Assembly: GCA_000597885.1 (NCBI GenBank) | Contig: CP004371.1 | Span: forward strand, 6,460,501 to 6,524,500 | Direction of reading: 5' to 3' | DNA length: 64,000 bases | DNA from: Flammeovirgaceae bacterium 311 | GTDB lineage: Bacteria; Bacteroidota; Bacteroidia; Cytophagales; Cyclobacteriaceae | In this document: piece by piece, positions 1-9,505 of the stretch | How the letters are laid out: every line of letters starts with the position of its first letter | Numbering within the stretch: position 1 is the stretch's first letter | Notes under the pieces: generated by a model | Databases searched by the model: none | The model's input: only the letters and a program-made list of their open reading frames with translations | What the model was told of the DNA's origin: nothing | Program-made: the position numbers and the translations under genes

Positions 1-423
1 ACTGCCTCCGCCAACATCAATATGCAGGTAATGTCCGGCATCGAGCGTATCGGTGATGGCAAGATCAATATACGACGCTTCCTGCTCTCCATTGATGATG
101 TTAATGCTGATGCCGGTCTGTTCAAGAACTTTCTGTGCAAGGGCCTCACCGTTAGCCGCTGTACGCATGGCAGAAGTGGCACAGGCAAAGTAATCGTCTA
201 CTTCGAACAACTCCAGTAACAATTTGTAAGCCTGCATTAGTTTTACAAACTTCTGTTCTGCTAACTCGCTGATGCTCCCTTCTGTAAACACATCCTGACC
301 AAGCCGTAAGGGAAAACGTACATACTCAACTTTTTTAAAAACAGGACCATTAGCACCATCTAAAACAGCGCTTATTTGCAGGCGGACGGCATTAGAGCCT
401 ATATCAATTGCGGCAAGCTTCAA
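1..423 (-). CDS. Ppx/GppA family exopolyphosphatase, N-terminal part
   Basis: The first 141 codons of a Ppx/GppA phosphatase; the rest lies beyond the left edge. The family hydrolyses polyphosphate or the 5'-phosphate of pppGpp with an actin-like ATPase fold. Visible motifs are the phosphate-1 loop near the N-terminus (AAIDIGSNAVRLQI) and the phosphate-2 loop DVGGGS at the window edge. The start is TTG at 421-423. No in-frame ATG lies just upstream, and the homologous sequence begins immediately with KLAAIDIG. The gene is divergent from the LVIVD lipoprotein operon. The family call is firm, but polyphosphatase cannot be separated from pppGpp phosphatase on this fragment. Confidence 0.88.
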   Translation of the reverse strand, partial: MKLAAIDIGSNAVRLQISAVLDGANGPVFKKVEYVRFPLRLGQDVFTEGSISELAEQKFVKLMQAYKLLLELFEVDDYFACATSAMRTAANGEALAQKVLEQTGISINIINGEQEASYIDLAITDTLDAGHYLHIDVGGGS

Positions 424-451
424 AACGTAATGTTTATTTAATGTAACTTTG

Positions 452-481
452 TTGCAAAAAAGGTATACTTTGTTACCTTTG
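452..481 (+). promoter_or_regulatory. Bacteroidota-type promoter of the LVIVD operon
   Basis: A TTG (452-454), a 19-base spacer and TACCTTTG (474-481) match the Bacteroidota sigma consensus TTG-N19/20-TAnnTTTG. Transcription would begin near 487-489, just before the GTG at 503. This argues that the longer reading frame from 449 is not the true start. The match is by eye. Confidence 0.5.
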
Positions 482-502
482 ACAAAAGTAAACACAAAAG
501 CC

Positions 503-1045
503 GTGAAACTATCAACATTTTTTTTCGCAGCTACGCTTCTGATGGCTACTCTCAATAGCTGCATCGAGTCAGAGGACAGTTTTCAACGTCCTTTATTAGC
601 GTACTACAAACCTGTTTATGCCACACAGCAGGAAATGTTCAACATTCGGGTGCAACCGGCCAGAGCACTGAACGACCCCGGCCGCATTTACACCAAGGGA
701 ACAATGCTCATCATCAACGAGCGCTTTAAGGGTTACCACCTGATTGACAATGCTGATCCAGCCAATCCAAAGCCTTTGCTTTTTCTGGAAGTGCCGGGTG
801 CGGTTAACATGGCCATGCAGGGGCAGTACCTGTATGCTGATAACATCACAGACCTTATTACCATCGACTTAAGTGACCTGCGGCAGATAAAGGAAGTAAA
901 CCGCCAGAAAGATGTATTTGAAGGATTCAAGCCATACCCCCTGCTGCGGGATGTGGGTTTTGAATGTGTTGATAAGAAAAAGGGCATTGTAGTGGGCTGG
1001 GAGCTTGCAGATATGCCATCGGGCGAGGTAGAATGCTGGCGTTAA
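503..1045 (+). CDS. LVIVD-repeat lipoprotein (first of a pair)
   Basis: An exported lipoprotein of about 180 residues. A hydrophobic signal peptide ends in the lipobox LNSC, so the mature protein should be lipid-anchored. The body contains LVIVD-type beta-propeller strands such as YHLIDNADPANP followed by an LYADNITDLITIDLSD-like strand. The frame is open from a TTG at 449, but a promoter occupies 452-481, so GTG 503 is chosen; it puts a normal signal peptide at the N-terminus. The gene is followed after 27 bases by a second LVIVD lipoprotein. At about 180 residues it has too few blades for a closed propeller, so it may pair with its neighbour (inference). Exact function unknown. Confidence 0.75.
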   Translation: MKLSTFFFAATLLMATLNSCIESEDSFQRPLLAYYKPVYATQQEMFNIRVQPARALNDPGRIYTKGTMLIINERFKGYHLIDNADPANPKPLLFLEVPGAVNMAMQGQYLYADNITDLITIDLSDLRQIKEVNRQKDVFEGFKPYPLLRDVGFECVDKKKGIVVGWELADMPSGEVECWR

Positions 1046-1072
1046 TTTTTTAAAGCTTTTAAGTCTGAAATC

Positions 1073-1834
1073 ATGAAATTAAGAAATCTCATTCTCCTAA
1101 TATTATCACCCCTTTTGGGTGCCGGTGCCTGCAGTGATGATATGTCATCGCCAAACGAGGTAATGCCAGGTGCTGGTTTGGGCGGCTCTATGGCCCAGTT
1201 TACGGTTTACAACGGGCGGTTATATTTGCTGCAGGCTGACGAACTGCAAACCTATAGCCTCCAAAATCCGGCTGCTCCGCAGCTGGCCAGTACCCAGCAG
1301 GTTGGTATTGATGCAGAAACTCTTTTCCCTTATAGTGGAAACCTCTATGTAGGTTCTCAAAACGGTATGCACATTTACTCACTGGAAAATCCTCAGCAGC
1401 CAGAACATCTTTCTACCTTTCAGCATATTACCAGCTGCGATCCTGTGGTGGTAGAGGGTAACTTTGCCTATGTAACACTCCGCACCGGTTCTCCCTGTCG
1501 TTTTGGAACTAACGAACTAAACATCCTGGACATCAGTGAGAAAGTAAACCCCCGCCTGATCAGCAGTCTGCAAATGTACAATCCCCAGGGTCTGGCTGTT
1601 AATAATGGTATTCTATATGTATGCAATGCAGAATATGGATTGGTTGCCCTTGATGTAACGAACCCTTTCAGTCCGAAGGTGCTGAAAGAATATAAAGACT
1701 ATGATGGCTATGATGTGATCTTCACCCCGAGAAGTTTGATGATGATTGGAAAAGACGGACTGGTTCAGTTTGACCCCGCCAATCCGGCAGATCTTCAACA
1801 ATTAAGTATCATTCCAGTAGAGCCTTTACAATAA
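1073..1834 (+). CDS. LVIVD-repeat lipoprotein (second of a pair)
   Basis: A 253-residue lipoprotein with signal peptide and lipobox (GAGAC, Cys20). It holds several LVIVD-like blades of the form 'LYV...IYSLENPQQP', 'LNILDISEKVNPR' and 'LVALDVTNPFSPK', each a YxLDVxxPxxP strand-turn. LVIVD repeats form beta-propellers and are usually on the cell surface; the ligand is not known. It sits between the first LVIVD lipoprotein (27 bases upstream) and an exported protein starting 2 bases after its stop, so the three are very likely cotranscribed. Family confident, role unknown. Confidence 0.8.
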   Translation: MKLRNLILLILSPLLGAGACSDDMSSPNEVMPGAGLGGSMAQFTVYNGRLYLLQADELQTYSLQNPAAPQLASTQQVGIDAETLFPYSGNLYVGSQNGMHIYSLENPQQPEHLSTFQHITSCDPVVVEGNFAYVTLRTGSPCRFGTNELNILDISEKVNPRLISSLQMYNPQGLAVNNGILYVCNAEYGLVALDVTNPFSPKVLKEYKDYDGYDVIFTPRSLMMIGKDGLVQFDPANPADLQQLSIIPVEPLQ

Positions 1835-1836
1835 AC

Positions 1837-2580
1837 ATGAAACATATGTTTTTGCTTGCAGCAGCTCTTTTGCTGCTGCACTTTTCTGTTTTTAGCCAGA
1901 CAGCGGAATTAAACCAGACAGCAGATCCTGAAGCTGACGCTGAAACACTTACACCTTTTATCAAAAGCCTGTCAATTGGTGTGGAAGTGTGGCCGATCAC
2001 TAAAGAACGGCTCCGCCTGGGTTATCACTGGGAATGGAAGCCAAACCGGCAGTGGATGCACGAGCTTGCCTACTTCAATGCCAGCAGCAATATCTTCAAT
2101 ATTCGTGAAGACTGGTGGGAGGATCGTGTGGGTAATCTGCAGGGGGTGCAGTTAAAAAATGAACTTAGGTTTTACCACCGCAACCAGGGGCCGGCGTACT
2201 GGTACCATGGCGCCAGCTTTGCTTATCTGTACAGCGAGCATACCCTGACAAAAGGGATGGAGTGCGAAGACACCGGCTGGGGGGGAGGCTGTGCCTATTT
2301 CCGATCCTTTAACCCTCTAGTTGCACATAGCGGCACAATAGCGGGCAATTTTGGTTTGGTACTTACCACCAATGGCATTCTCCATTTTAATTTCTTTTCA
2401 AGCCTTGGCCTCAGAGGTACCTATTTTCCGGTTTACAAATCTGATGCATATTTTGGAAGGGGCATGACAATGGCCTCAGGCGAGCATTATGTGCTGGAAC
2501 CCTATCTGCACCTGGGGGTAAACCTGTTTTTTGCACTGCAGAAAAGAAAGGAGCAGGCTACAGGCTTGCAGAATCAATAG
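1837..2580 (+). CDS. Exported hypothetical protein, probably outer membrane
   Basis: A 247-residue protein with a clear Sec signal peptide ending FSVFSQ. The mature part is rich in Tyr, Trp and Phe with alternating-residue strands, and ends in an aromatic-rich hydrophobic segment (YLHLGVNLFFAL) before a short polar tail, which suggests a small outer-membrane beta-barrel. I do not recognise a named family. It starts 2 bases after the preceding lipoprotein stop and is probably translationally coupled to it. It may be the membrane partner of the two lipoproteins (inference from gene order only). Confidence 0.65.
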   Translation: MKHMFLLAAALLLLHFSVFSQTAELNQTADPEADAETLTPFIKSLSIGVEVWPITKERLRLGYHWEWKPNRQWMHELAYFNASSNIFNIREDWWEDRVGNLQGVQLKNELRFYHRNQGPAYWYHGASFAYLYSEHTLTKGMECEDTGWGGGCAYFRSFNPLVAHSGTIAGNFGLVLTTNGILHFNFFSSLGLRGTYFPVYKSDAYFGRGMTMASGEHYVLEPYLHLGVNLFFALQKRKEQATGLQNQ

Positions 2581-2596
2581 TTTTTCTGCATTTTTG
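2566..2596 (+). promoter_or_regulatory. Putative promoter of the riboswitch-metH transcript
   Basis: TTG (2566-2568), a 20-base spacer and CATTTTTG (2589-2596), one mismatch from TAnnTTTG. A start about 6 bases later would place +1 at the first base of the riboswitch P1 stem. It overlaps the end of the upstream coding sequence. Weak by sequence, supported by position. Confidence 0.35.
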
Positions 2597-2600
2597 CACT

Positions 2601-2707
2601 GCTTATCCAGAAAGACGGAGGGAATGGGCCCGATGATGTCTTAGCAACCTGGACAGACCTAGTCTGGTGGTGCTAACTCCCATGCCTGATACAGGCAGAA
2701 GATGAGC
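2601..2707 (+). ncRNA. SAM-I (S-box) riboswitch
   Basis: The S-box core is readable. P1 is formed by GCTTATC (2601-2607) and GATGAGC (2701-2707). The conserved stretch AGAnAGnCGGAGGGAATGG is followed by GGCCCGATGATGTCTTAGCAACC-like P2/J3-4 sequence, then two further hairpins (CCTGGACAGACCTAGTCTGGTGG and the CATGCCTGATACAGGCA stem). SAM-I elements bind S-adenosylmethionine and switch off downstream methionine genes. It lies 68 bases before metH, which fits. No clear intrinsic terminator follows, so control may be through translation initiation (inference). Confidence 0.88.
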
Positions 2708-2774
2708 GCATCTGTGCAAACTGGTGCATCCGCTCCCTCCCCCTTTATGGGTAAGCCTACATGAGCGGATAACT

Positions 2775-5700
2775 ATGAATTCTATAACAACTTCCCGTAC
2801 TGAACTTTTATATCAGCAGCTCGAAAAGCGCATTCTGGTACTTGATGGTGCCATGGGTACGCAAATTCAGCAATATACCCTAACGGAAGCCGATTTTCGC
2901 GGCGAACGTTTTGCCAGTCATACCCACGACCTGAAAGGCAACAATGACCTGTTAACCCTCACCAGGCCAGATATTATCAGTGCCATTTACAGGGCCTACC
3001 TGGAAGCCGGCGCTGATATCCTTGAAACCAACACCTTTAGCAGCACCTCCATTGCCCAGGCCGACTATGCCCTGGAATCAGCTGTGTACGACCTGAATAA
3101 GGAGAGTGCCCGCCTCGCCCGCGAAGCTGCCGATGACTACACGCAGCAGAACCCGGAAAAGCCGCGTTTTGTATCCGGCTCTATAGGGCCTACCAACCGT
3201 ACGGCATCCCTGTCGCCGGATGTAAATAATCCCGGCTACCGGGCAGTTACTTTCGATCAGCTGGTAGAGGCTTATACTGAGCAGGTGCAGGGGTTGGCAG
3301 ATGGTGGTGTTGATATTTTCCTGGTAGAGACGGTATTTGATACACTCAACTGCAAAGCTGCCATATTCGCCATCCTTGAGTGGCAGAAGAAATCTGGCCG
3401 GGAATTGCCCATCATGATCAGCGGCACCATTACAGATGCCAGCGGCCGTACCCTTAGCGGGCAAACACCTGCCGCTTTCTGGGCCAGTGTTAGCCATGCA
3501 CCACTCTTAAGTGTGGGTTTTAACTGTGCACTTGGGGCAAGACAACTGAAGCCATACCTGCAGGAACTGAGCCGACTGGCCAACTGTGGTGTGAGTGCGC
3601 ACCCTAATGCAGGCCTGCCTAATGAATTTGGCGCTTACGACCAGTCGGCCGAGGAAATGGCTGGTATTATAGATGAGTTTTGTAAAGAAGGCCTGGTAAA
3701 TATCATTGGTGGCTGCTGCGGCACCTCCCCGGCCCATATCAAAGCCATTGCCGAAGTAGCGGCAAAGCATAAGCCACGACAGCGCCCTGAACCTTCCAGG
3801 CAACCACTGTTCAGTGGATTGGAAGCTTTCACCATTACTCCTCAGACTAATTTTGTAAACATTGGTGAGCGCACCAACGTAACTGGTTCACGTAAATTTG
3901 CCAGGCTCATCAAAGAGGGCGATTTTGAAGAAGCCCTGTCTGTAGCCTTGCAGCAGGTAGAAGGGGGTGCCCAGATCCTGGATGTGAACATGGATGAAGC
4001 CATGCTCGATTCAGAGGCCTCTATGGAACATTTCCTACACCTGATTGCCTCTGAGCCTGATATTTCGCGCCTGCCCATCATGATAGACTCCAGCAAATGG
4101 AGTGTAATAGAGGCAGGTCTGAAATGTGTGCAGGGCAAAAGCATTGTAAACTCCATCAGCTTAAAGGAAGGAGAGGAGGCGTTTCTGGAAAATGCCCGTA
4201 AGGCACGCCAGTATGGTGCTGCAGTGGTGGTCATGGCCTTCGATGAAGAAGGACAGGCAACAGACCTGCCCCGTCGTATAGAAATTTGCACCCGTAGCTT
4301 TAAGCTGTTAACCGAGGTAGTAGGCTTTCCTCCGCAGGATATCATTTTCGATCCTAATATCCTGACGGTAGCCACCGGTATGGAGGAGCATAATAACTAT
4401 GCAGTTGAATTTATCGAAGCAGTAAAATGGATCAAAGCCAACCTGCCGGGTACGCTGGTAAGTGGTGGTGTCAGCAACGTTTCGTTTTCCTTCCGGGGCA
4501 ATGATCCGGTGCGGGAGGCCATTCACAGTGCATTTCTGTACCATGCCGTAAAGGCCGGACTGGACATGGGTATTGTAAATGCCGGGCAGCTGGTGGTGTA
4601 CGAAGATATAGAACCTGCCCTGAAAGAGCGGGTGGAAGATGTGCTGCTGAACAGGAAGGCTGATGCAACCGAACGGCTGATTACGTATGCCGAAGAAATA
4701 AAAGGCCAGGGTGGAGAGCGCACAGCAGCACAGGAGCAGGCCTGGCGCCAGCAGCCGGTGGCAGAGCGCTTAAAGCATGCCCTGGTGAAAGGTATTGTAG
4801 AACATATTGAAACGGATGTGGAAGAAGCCCGCCAGCAGTACGCAAAACCACTGGAGGTGATTGAAGGCCCCCTAATGGCCGGCATGAACGTGGTGGGAGA
4901 CCTGTTTGGCGAGGGTAAAATGTTTTTGCCACAGGTGGTGAAAAGTGCCAGGGTGATGAAACGTGCCGTTGCCTACCTGCTGCCATATATAGAAGCAGCC
5001 AAGGAAGAGGGCACCAGCAGCAGTGCAGGTAAAGTATTAATGGCTACCGTTAAAGGTGATGTACACGACATCGGCAAAAACATTGTAGGCGTTGTTTTAG
5101 GCTGTAATGGCTACGAAGTGGTAGATATGGGCGTTATGGTACCCCTGCAGCGTATTTTGGATCAGGCACAGGCAGAGGGTGCAGATATCATCGGGCTTAG
5201 TGGTCTGATTACCCCATCACTGGATGAAATGATCTATGTGGCCCAGGAAATGGAAGCACGAGGCATGACACAGCCGCTGCTGATTGGCGGCGCTACCACC
5301 AGCCGTATACACACGGCCGTTAAAATTGCGCCTGCTTACTCCGGACCTGTGATACATGTGGTAGATGCCAGCCGCGCTGTTACGGTAGCCTCCAGGCTCA
5401 TGGGCTCCGAACGGGATAGCTATACCAGCGAGATCAGGCAGGAGTACGACCACATGCGTGAAGGGCATGGACAGCGCCAGCGTGACAAAAATTATGTAGC
5501 CATAGAGGAGGCACGCAAGAACCGTTTTGCCATTTCATGGGAAGGTTATCAGCCGCCCAGGCCGAAGTTTTTAGGTACAGAAAAATTTGTTAACTATCCC
5601 CTGGAGGAGATTGCTAAGTTTATCGATTGGACTCCTTTCTTCCAGACCTGGGAATTAAAAGGCCGCTATCCCAACATACTGGAAGACGAGAAGCAGGGAG

Positions 5701-6470
5701 AGGTAGCGACAAGGCTTTTTGAAGATGCACAGAAGATGCTGCAGGATTTTATCCGGGGCCGTAAAATTCAGGCAAATGCCGTGATTGGTTTCTGGCCCGC
5801 CTGTGTGGAAGATCACGATACGGTGCTGCTGTACAAGGATGACAGCCGGCAGCAGGTGCTGGACCAGTTTCTCACCCTGCGCCAGCAGGGGCAAAAAGCA
5901 GGAGGATTGCCTAACATCAGCTTTGCCGACTTTGTGGCACCCAGAGAAACCGGTCTGCGCGATTATGTTGGTGGCTTTGCGGTTACAGCCGGAATTGGCC
6001 TGGATAAAATCGTGAAGGAGTACGAGGCAAAACATGATGACTACAGTTCCATAATGGCCAAGTCCATTGCCGACAGGCTGGCCGAAGCTTTTGCCGAGCT
6101 GATGCACCAGCGCGTGCGCCGTGAGTTCTGGGGCTATGCGCCGGATGAGGCATTGGCTAACGAAGACCTGATCAGGGAGAAATACCAGGGTGTGCGGCCT
6201 GCCCCGGGCTATCCTGGCTGCCCTGACCATACCGAAAAAATAACCCTTTTTCGCCTGCTGAATGCTGAAACCATCGACATGCACCTGACGGAAAACCTGG
6301 CCATGACGCCTGCAGCTTCTGTAAGCGGCCTCTACTACAGCCATCCCGAGAGCCGTTATTTTGGCCTGGGTAAAATTGGCAGGGACCAGGTAGAGGATGT
6401 AGCCCGCCGGAAAGGTGTGCCTTTTGAAGAAATGGAACGCTGGCTGAAGCCAAATCTAAATTATGATTGA
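2775..6470 (+). CDS. metH: Cobalamin-dependent methionine synthase
   Basis: 1231 residues, full length for MetH, which transfers the methyl group of 5-methyl-THF to homocysteine through methylcobalamin. Domains in order: homocysteine methyltransferase (about 10-330) with zinc cysteines in GFNCALG (near 252) and GGCCG (314-315); pterin-binding domain (about 355-620, [11 protein letters not shown]); B12 cap and B12-binding domain with GDVHDIGKN (His near 763) and the later [11 protein letters not shown] and GGATTSR segments; C-terminal SAM-activation domain (about 900-1231) with [15 protein letters not shown]. The open frame extends to GTG 2724, but ATG 2775 begins at the conserved region. It is controlled by the SAM-I riboswitch and followed by metF, which makes its methyl donor. 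Confidence 0.97.
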   Translation: MNSITTSRTELLYQQLEKRILVLDGAMGTQIQQYTLTEADFRGERFASHTHDLKGNNDLLTLTRPDIISAIYRAYLEAGADILETNTFSSTSIAQADYALESAVYDLNKESARLAREAADDYTQQNPEKPRFVSGSIGPTNRTASLSPDVNNPGYRAVTFDQLVEAYTEQVQGLADGGVDIFLVETVFDTLNCKAAIFAILEWQKKSGRELPIMISGTITDASGRTLSGQTPAAFWASVSHAPLLSVGFNCALGARQLKPYLQELSRLANCGVSAHPNAGLPNEFGAYDQSAEEMAGIIDEFCKEGLVNIIGGCCGTSPAHIKAIAEVAAKHKPRQRPEPSRQPLFSGLEAFTITPQTNFVNIGERTNVTGSRKFARLIKEGDFEEALSVALQQVEGGAQILDVNMDEAMLDSEASMEHFLHLIASEPDISRLPIMIDSSKWSVIEAGLKCVQGKSIVNSISLKEGEEAFLENARKARQYGAAVVVMAFDEEGQATDLPRRIEICTRSFKLLTEVVGFPPQDIIFDPNILTVATGMEEHNNYAVEFIEAVKWIKANLPGTLVSGGVSNVSFSFRGNDPVREAIHSAFLYHAVKAGLDMGIVNAGQLVVYEDIEPALKERVEDVLLNRKADATERLITYAEEIKGQGGERTAAQEQAWRQQPVAERLKHALVKGIVEHIETDVEEARQQYAKPLEVIEGPLMAGMNVVGDLFGEGKMFLPQVVKSARVMKRAVAYLLPYIEAAKEEGTSSSAGKVLMATVKGDVHDIGKNIVGVVLGCNGYEVVDMGVMVPLQRILDQAQAEGADIIGLSGLITPSLDEMIYVAQEMEARGMTQPLLIGGATTSRIHTAVKIAPAYSGPVIHVVDASRAVTVASRLMGSERDSYTSEIRQEYDHMREGHGQRQRDKNYVAIEEARKNRFAISWEGYQPPRPKFLGTEKFVNYPLEEIAKFIDWTPFFQTWELKGRYPNILEDEKQGEVATRLFEDAQKMLQDFIRGRKIQANAVIGFWPACVEDHDTVLLYKDDSRQQVLDQFLTLRQQGQKAGGLPNISFADFVAPRETGLRDYVGGFAVTAGIGLDKIVKEYEAKHDDYSSIMAKSIADRLAEAFAELMHQRVRREFWGYAPDEALANEDLIREKYQGVRPAPGYPGCPDHTEKITLFRLLNAETIDMHLTENLAMTPAASVSGLYYSHPESRYFGLGKIGRDQVEDVARRKGVPFEEMERWLKPNLNYD

Positions 6471-6474
6471 TTAC

Positions 6475-6614
6475 GGGTGTCGGGTGTCAGGTATCAGCAT
6501 GAGTCAGACATTTTTGGCCCACGCTTTTACCTTGATAATGCCTGATGCTGCAGCAGCTGCAAAAAGAAGATGCTGGCCTCCTACCCGATACCTGATACCT
6601 GATATTTGATACCT
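6475..6614. repeat. Two opposed arrays of 7-base repeats
   Basis: Just after metH, GGGTGTC GGGTGTC AGGTATC (6475-6495) forms three tandem heptads. Just before metF, four tandem heptads GATACCT, GATACCT, GATATTT, GATACCT (6587-6614) are the reverse-complement type. About 90 bases separate the arrays, so the RNA could fold into a long hairpin ending 8 bases before the metF start codon. No coding potential is seen. Confidence 0.75.
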
Positions 6615-6622
6615 TTATTAAA

Positions 6623-7576
6623 ATGAAAATTACAGAGCATCTCTCCAGAGCTGAAAAAACCTTGTTTTCTTTTGAGGTGCTGCCGCCATTACGGGGGCAG
6701 AGCATTCATAGCCTTTACGAACATATGAATCCACTCATGGAGTTTAACCCTCCATTTGTGGATGTTACTTATCACCGGGAGGAGTACGTTTATAAGAAAC
6801 GTGAAAATGGCCTGCTGGAAAAAGTAAGTGTGCGAAAACGCCCAGGTACGGTAGGTATTTGTGCGGCTATCAAAAACCGCTACAATGTAGATGCAGTACC
6901 CCACATCATCTGTGGAGGCTTTACTAAAAGTGAAACAGAAAATGCCCTGATTGACCTGGATTACTTGGGTATAGACAATGTGCTGGTACTGCGCGGAGAT
7001 CCAATAAAATCAGAGGCTCGTTTTGTGCCTGAGGCAGAGGGTCATCATTATGCCATAGATCTGGTAAGGCAGGTTAAATGCATGAACAAAGGCATCTATC
7101 TGCACGAGGAGATGGAGAATTCAGCGCCTTCTAATTTCTGCATAGGCATTGCAGGCTATCCAGAAAAACATGAGGAAGCCCCCAATCTGCTGGCAGATGT
7201 ACGTCACCTGAAAGCAAAAGTAGAGGCTGGTGCCGATTATGTAGTTACCCAGATGTTTTTTGATAACAGCAAGTTTATCCGTTTTGTGGAGATGTGCCGT
7301 GAGGCAGGCATTACCGTGCCTATCATTCCGGGCTTGAAGCCAATTACGGTAAAGCGTCAGCTGGCGGTATTACCAAAAATCTTCCACATCGATATTCCGG
7401 AAGAGCTGCTGATTGAGCTTGAGAACTGCAAAAATGATGCAGCAGCAAAACAGATAGGCATAGAGTGGGCTATTAAGCAAAGCAAAGAATTGATGGAGTG
7501 GGGGGTGCCCTGCCTCCATTATTACAGCATGGGCAAAAGCGATAGTGTGTATTCTATTGCCAAGGAAATGTTTTAG
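6623..7576 (+). CDS. metF: 5,10-methylenetetrahydrofolate reductase
   Basis: 317 residues, normal length for bacterial MetF, which uses FAD to reduce methylene-THF to 5-methyl-THF for MetH. Seen: FSFEVLPP near the N-terminus (the Glu that is catalytic in the family), VDVTYH, the flavin-contacting LVLRGDP segment, GVAGYPEKH-like FCIGIAGYPEKHEEAP, DYVVTQMFFD and the PIIPGLKPI loop. The start is ATG 6623. It follows metH by 152 bases and ends at a strong terminator, so it is probably on the riboswitch-controlled transcript. Confidence 0.96.
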   Translation: MKITEHLSRAEKTLFSFEVLPPLRGQSIHSLYEHMNPLMEFNPPFVDVTYHREEYVYKKRENGLLEKVSVRKRPGTVGICAAIKNRYNVDAVPHIICGGFTKSETENALIDLDYLGIDNVLVLRGDPIKSEARFVPEAEGHHYAIDLVRQVKCMNKGIYLHEEMENSAPSNFCIGIAGYPEKHEEAPNLLADVRHLKAKVEAGADYVVTQMFFDNSKFIRFVEMCREAGITVPIIPGLKPITVKRQLAVLPKIFHIDIPEELLIELENCKNDAAAKQIGIEWAIKQSKELMEWGVPCLHYYSMGKSDSVYSIAKEMF

Positions 7577-7598
7577 TCTCGTAAAATATATTGAAAGA

Positions 7599-7637
7599 AA
7601 AAGAGCAGCTGATAGGTGTCAGCTGCTCTTTTTTTAT
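7599..7637 (+). terminator. Intrinsic terminator after metF
   Basis: A perfect 12-bp stem, AAGAGCAGCTGA (7601-7612) with TCAGCTGCTCTT (7619-7630), a 6-base loop, then a run of T. Confidence 0.9.
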
Positions 7638-7742
7638 AAGCTCTCAGATGATTAGACGGAACGTCGTCATTCATCCCAACTTTTCATCGCTTCATTCCCC
7701 CTGTAGAGAAATGGTGAATCCATCATACATGTAAAGGCATAA

Positions 7743-7777
7743 AAAAAGGTAGCAAAGCCAAGCCTAACTACCTTTTA
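7743..7777 (-). terminator. Intrinsic terminator after the DEAD-box helicase
   Basis: Stem AAAAGGTAG (7744-7752) with CTACCTTTT (7768-7776). Read on the minus strand it ends in a T run, 22 bases after the helicase stop. Confidence 0.75.
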
Positions 7778-7798
7778 TAAACTGATATATTCTAAGGT

Positions 7799-9505
7799 TT
7801 ACCAGCTGCGGCTTTTGGAGCCTTTGCTGCCTTTGGATCTCTTTTTGTCACGATCGCCACCCCAGCCGGAATTTGAGCTTTTGGCTCTTTTTTCTTTGGG
7901 AGCTGCAGTGAAGAGCGGATTCTGACGTCCATACTTCGTAGTGAAAACCTGAAGTATTTTTTCAGCTTCGGCCTCACCCAGGTTGATATAAGCATGAGAA
8001 TCGAACATTTCGATCTTGCCTAAACGAGCAGGGCGTATACCTGTTTCCTGCTGAATATAATTCAACAGATCAGTTTTGCTCATATCGTCGCGGCGGCCCA
8101 TGGCTACAAACAAACGAGTTTGGCTGCTGTCTTCGGAACGCTCTCTTCTGTCGCTTCTCTCGCTTCTTTCAGAAGAATCTCTTCTTCTGTCCTGCATAGG
8201 CTGGATCTCAGGCATATTGGTAATGTCCGGACCGGCAGCATACTTCAGCAGGGCTGCAATAGCTTCTTCGGCAGAGTACTGGCTTAGCAATTCTGCAGCC
8301 AGCGCCTGAAAGTCCTTAGTAGCACCTTTTGTAATCACTTCTGTAACCTGCTCTTTCAAACCATTCAGCCTGCGTTGCAGTACTTCCTGGTTAGTAGGAA
8401 GCTTACCCAACCTGATATCAGCCTTGGCAATATGGCGAACATTACCCAGCAGGCGTCTTTCAGAAGGGCTCACCAAACTAATGGCAGTACCCTGCTTACC
8501 GGCACGACCTGTACGGCCAATACGGTGTACATAGCTTTCGGCCTCGTAAGGCAGGTGGTAATTTACCACATGCGTCAGATCGGTTACATCGATACCACGG
8601 GCAGCCACATCTGTTGCTACCAGGATCTGTGTTTTACGATCGCGGAACTTCTGCAGAATTTTCTCGCGCTGAGCCTGAGCTACATCGCCATGCAGGGCTT
8701 CAGAAGGATACCCACGTGCTTCCAGCTGCTGAGCAAGCTCTGCAGTTTCGGCTTTGGTACGGCAGAAGATCACCCCATAGAAGCTTTCTTCCATGTCGAT
8801 TAAACGGCTAAGGGCGTTAAACTTTTGGTCTGCACGCACCTCATAATACACCTGATCAATCAGGGCAGTGGTTACGTCTTCACGTTTCGCTACCAGACTC
8901 TGGTAATTACCCATGTAGGTTTTAGCCAATTGCAGAATGCGCTGCGGCATTGTAGCCGAGAACAGCAGCATACGGCGCGCCGGGTTTACGCTTTGCAGGA
9001 TACGCTCAACATCTTCGGCAAAGCCCATGTTCAGCATCTCGTCTGCTTCGTCGAGCACTACATACTTAACCCCTTGCAGGTCTAATACGCCGCGTTCCAG
9101 CATATCTATTACACGACCGGGGGTACCTACTACAATGTCGGCACCCTTTTTCAGTTGCTTTATTTGTAGGCTAATGCTTTGTCCTCCGTAAACTGTTACG
9201 ATAGACAACTTCTTTTTGCCCTTTAAACTGTCAATCTCGCTTGCCACCTGCATACAAAGTTCGCGGGTAGGCGTAAGAATAATAGCTTGTATAAATCCAG
9301 CTCTTTCCTCTGCTCTATCAAGCACGGGTATACCAAATGCAGCAGTTTTGCCGGTTCCGGTTTGTGCCTGGGCCACCAGGTCGGTGTCGCCATTCAGCAG
9401 TAGAGGGATTGTTAGGGCCTGGATTGGTGTGGGTGTATCAAAACCTTTCTGCTCCAAAGCCGCCAGTACGGTTTCGGAGATACCCAATGAACGAAATTCT
9501 TCCAA
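7799..9505 (-). CDS. DEAD-box RNA helicase with DbpA-type RNA-binding domain
   Basis: 568 residues, of the CsdA/DeaD type. The N-terminal RecA domain carries the Q-motif region (TPTPIQ), motif I AQTGTGKT (47-54), PTRELCMQ, TPGR and the DEAD box (152-155) with SAT. The second RecA domain carries ARGID and HRIGRTGRAG. After a basic Ser/Arg-rich linker comes a DbpA-like RNA-binding domain (about 470-530, RLFVAMGRRDDMSKTDLL), then a Lys/Ser/Gly-rich tail. Such helicases unwind RNA in ribosome assembly and cold adaptation. The start is TTG 9503-9505, with an in-frame stop directly upstream. It has its own terminator. The family is certain; which E. coli paralogue it matches is not. Confidence 0.95.
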   Translation of the reverse strand: MEEFRSLGISETVLAALEQKGFDTPTPIQALTIPLLLNGDTDLVAQAQTGTGKTAAFGIPVLDRAEERAGFIQAIILTPTRELCMQVASEIDSLKGKKKLSIVTVYGGQSISLQIKQLKKGADIVVGTPGRVIDMLERGVLDLQGVKYVVLDEADEMLNMGFAEDVERILQSVNPARRMLLFSATMPQRILQLAKTYMGNYQSLVAKREDVTTALIDQVYYEVRADQKFNALSRLIDMEESFYGVIFCRTKAETAELAQQLEARGYPSEALHGDVAQAQREKILQKFRDRKTQILVATDVAARGIDVTDLTHVVNYHLPYEAESYVHRIGRTGRAGKQGTAISLVSPSERRLLGNVRHIAKADIRLGKLPTNQEVLQRRLNGLKEQVTEVITKGATKDFQALAAELLSQYSAEEAIAALLKYAAGPDITNMPEIQPMQDRRRDSSERSERSDRRERSEDSSQTRLFVAMGRRDDMSKTDLLNYIQQETGIRPARLGKIEMFDSHAYINLGEAEAEKILQVFTTKYGRQNPLFTAAPKEKRAKSSNSGWGGDRDKKRSKGSKGSKSRSW

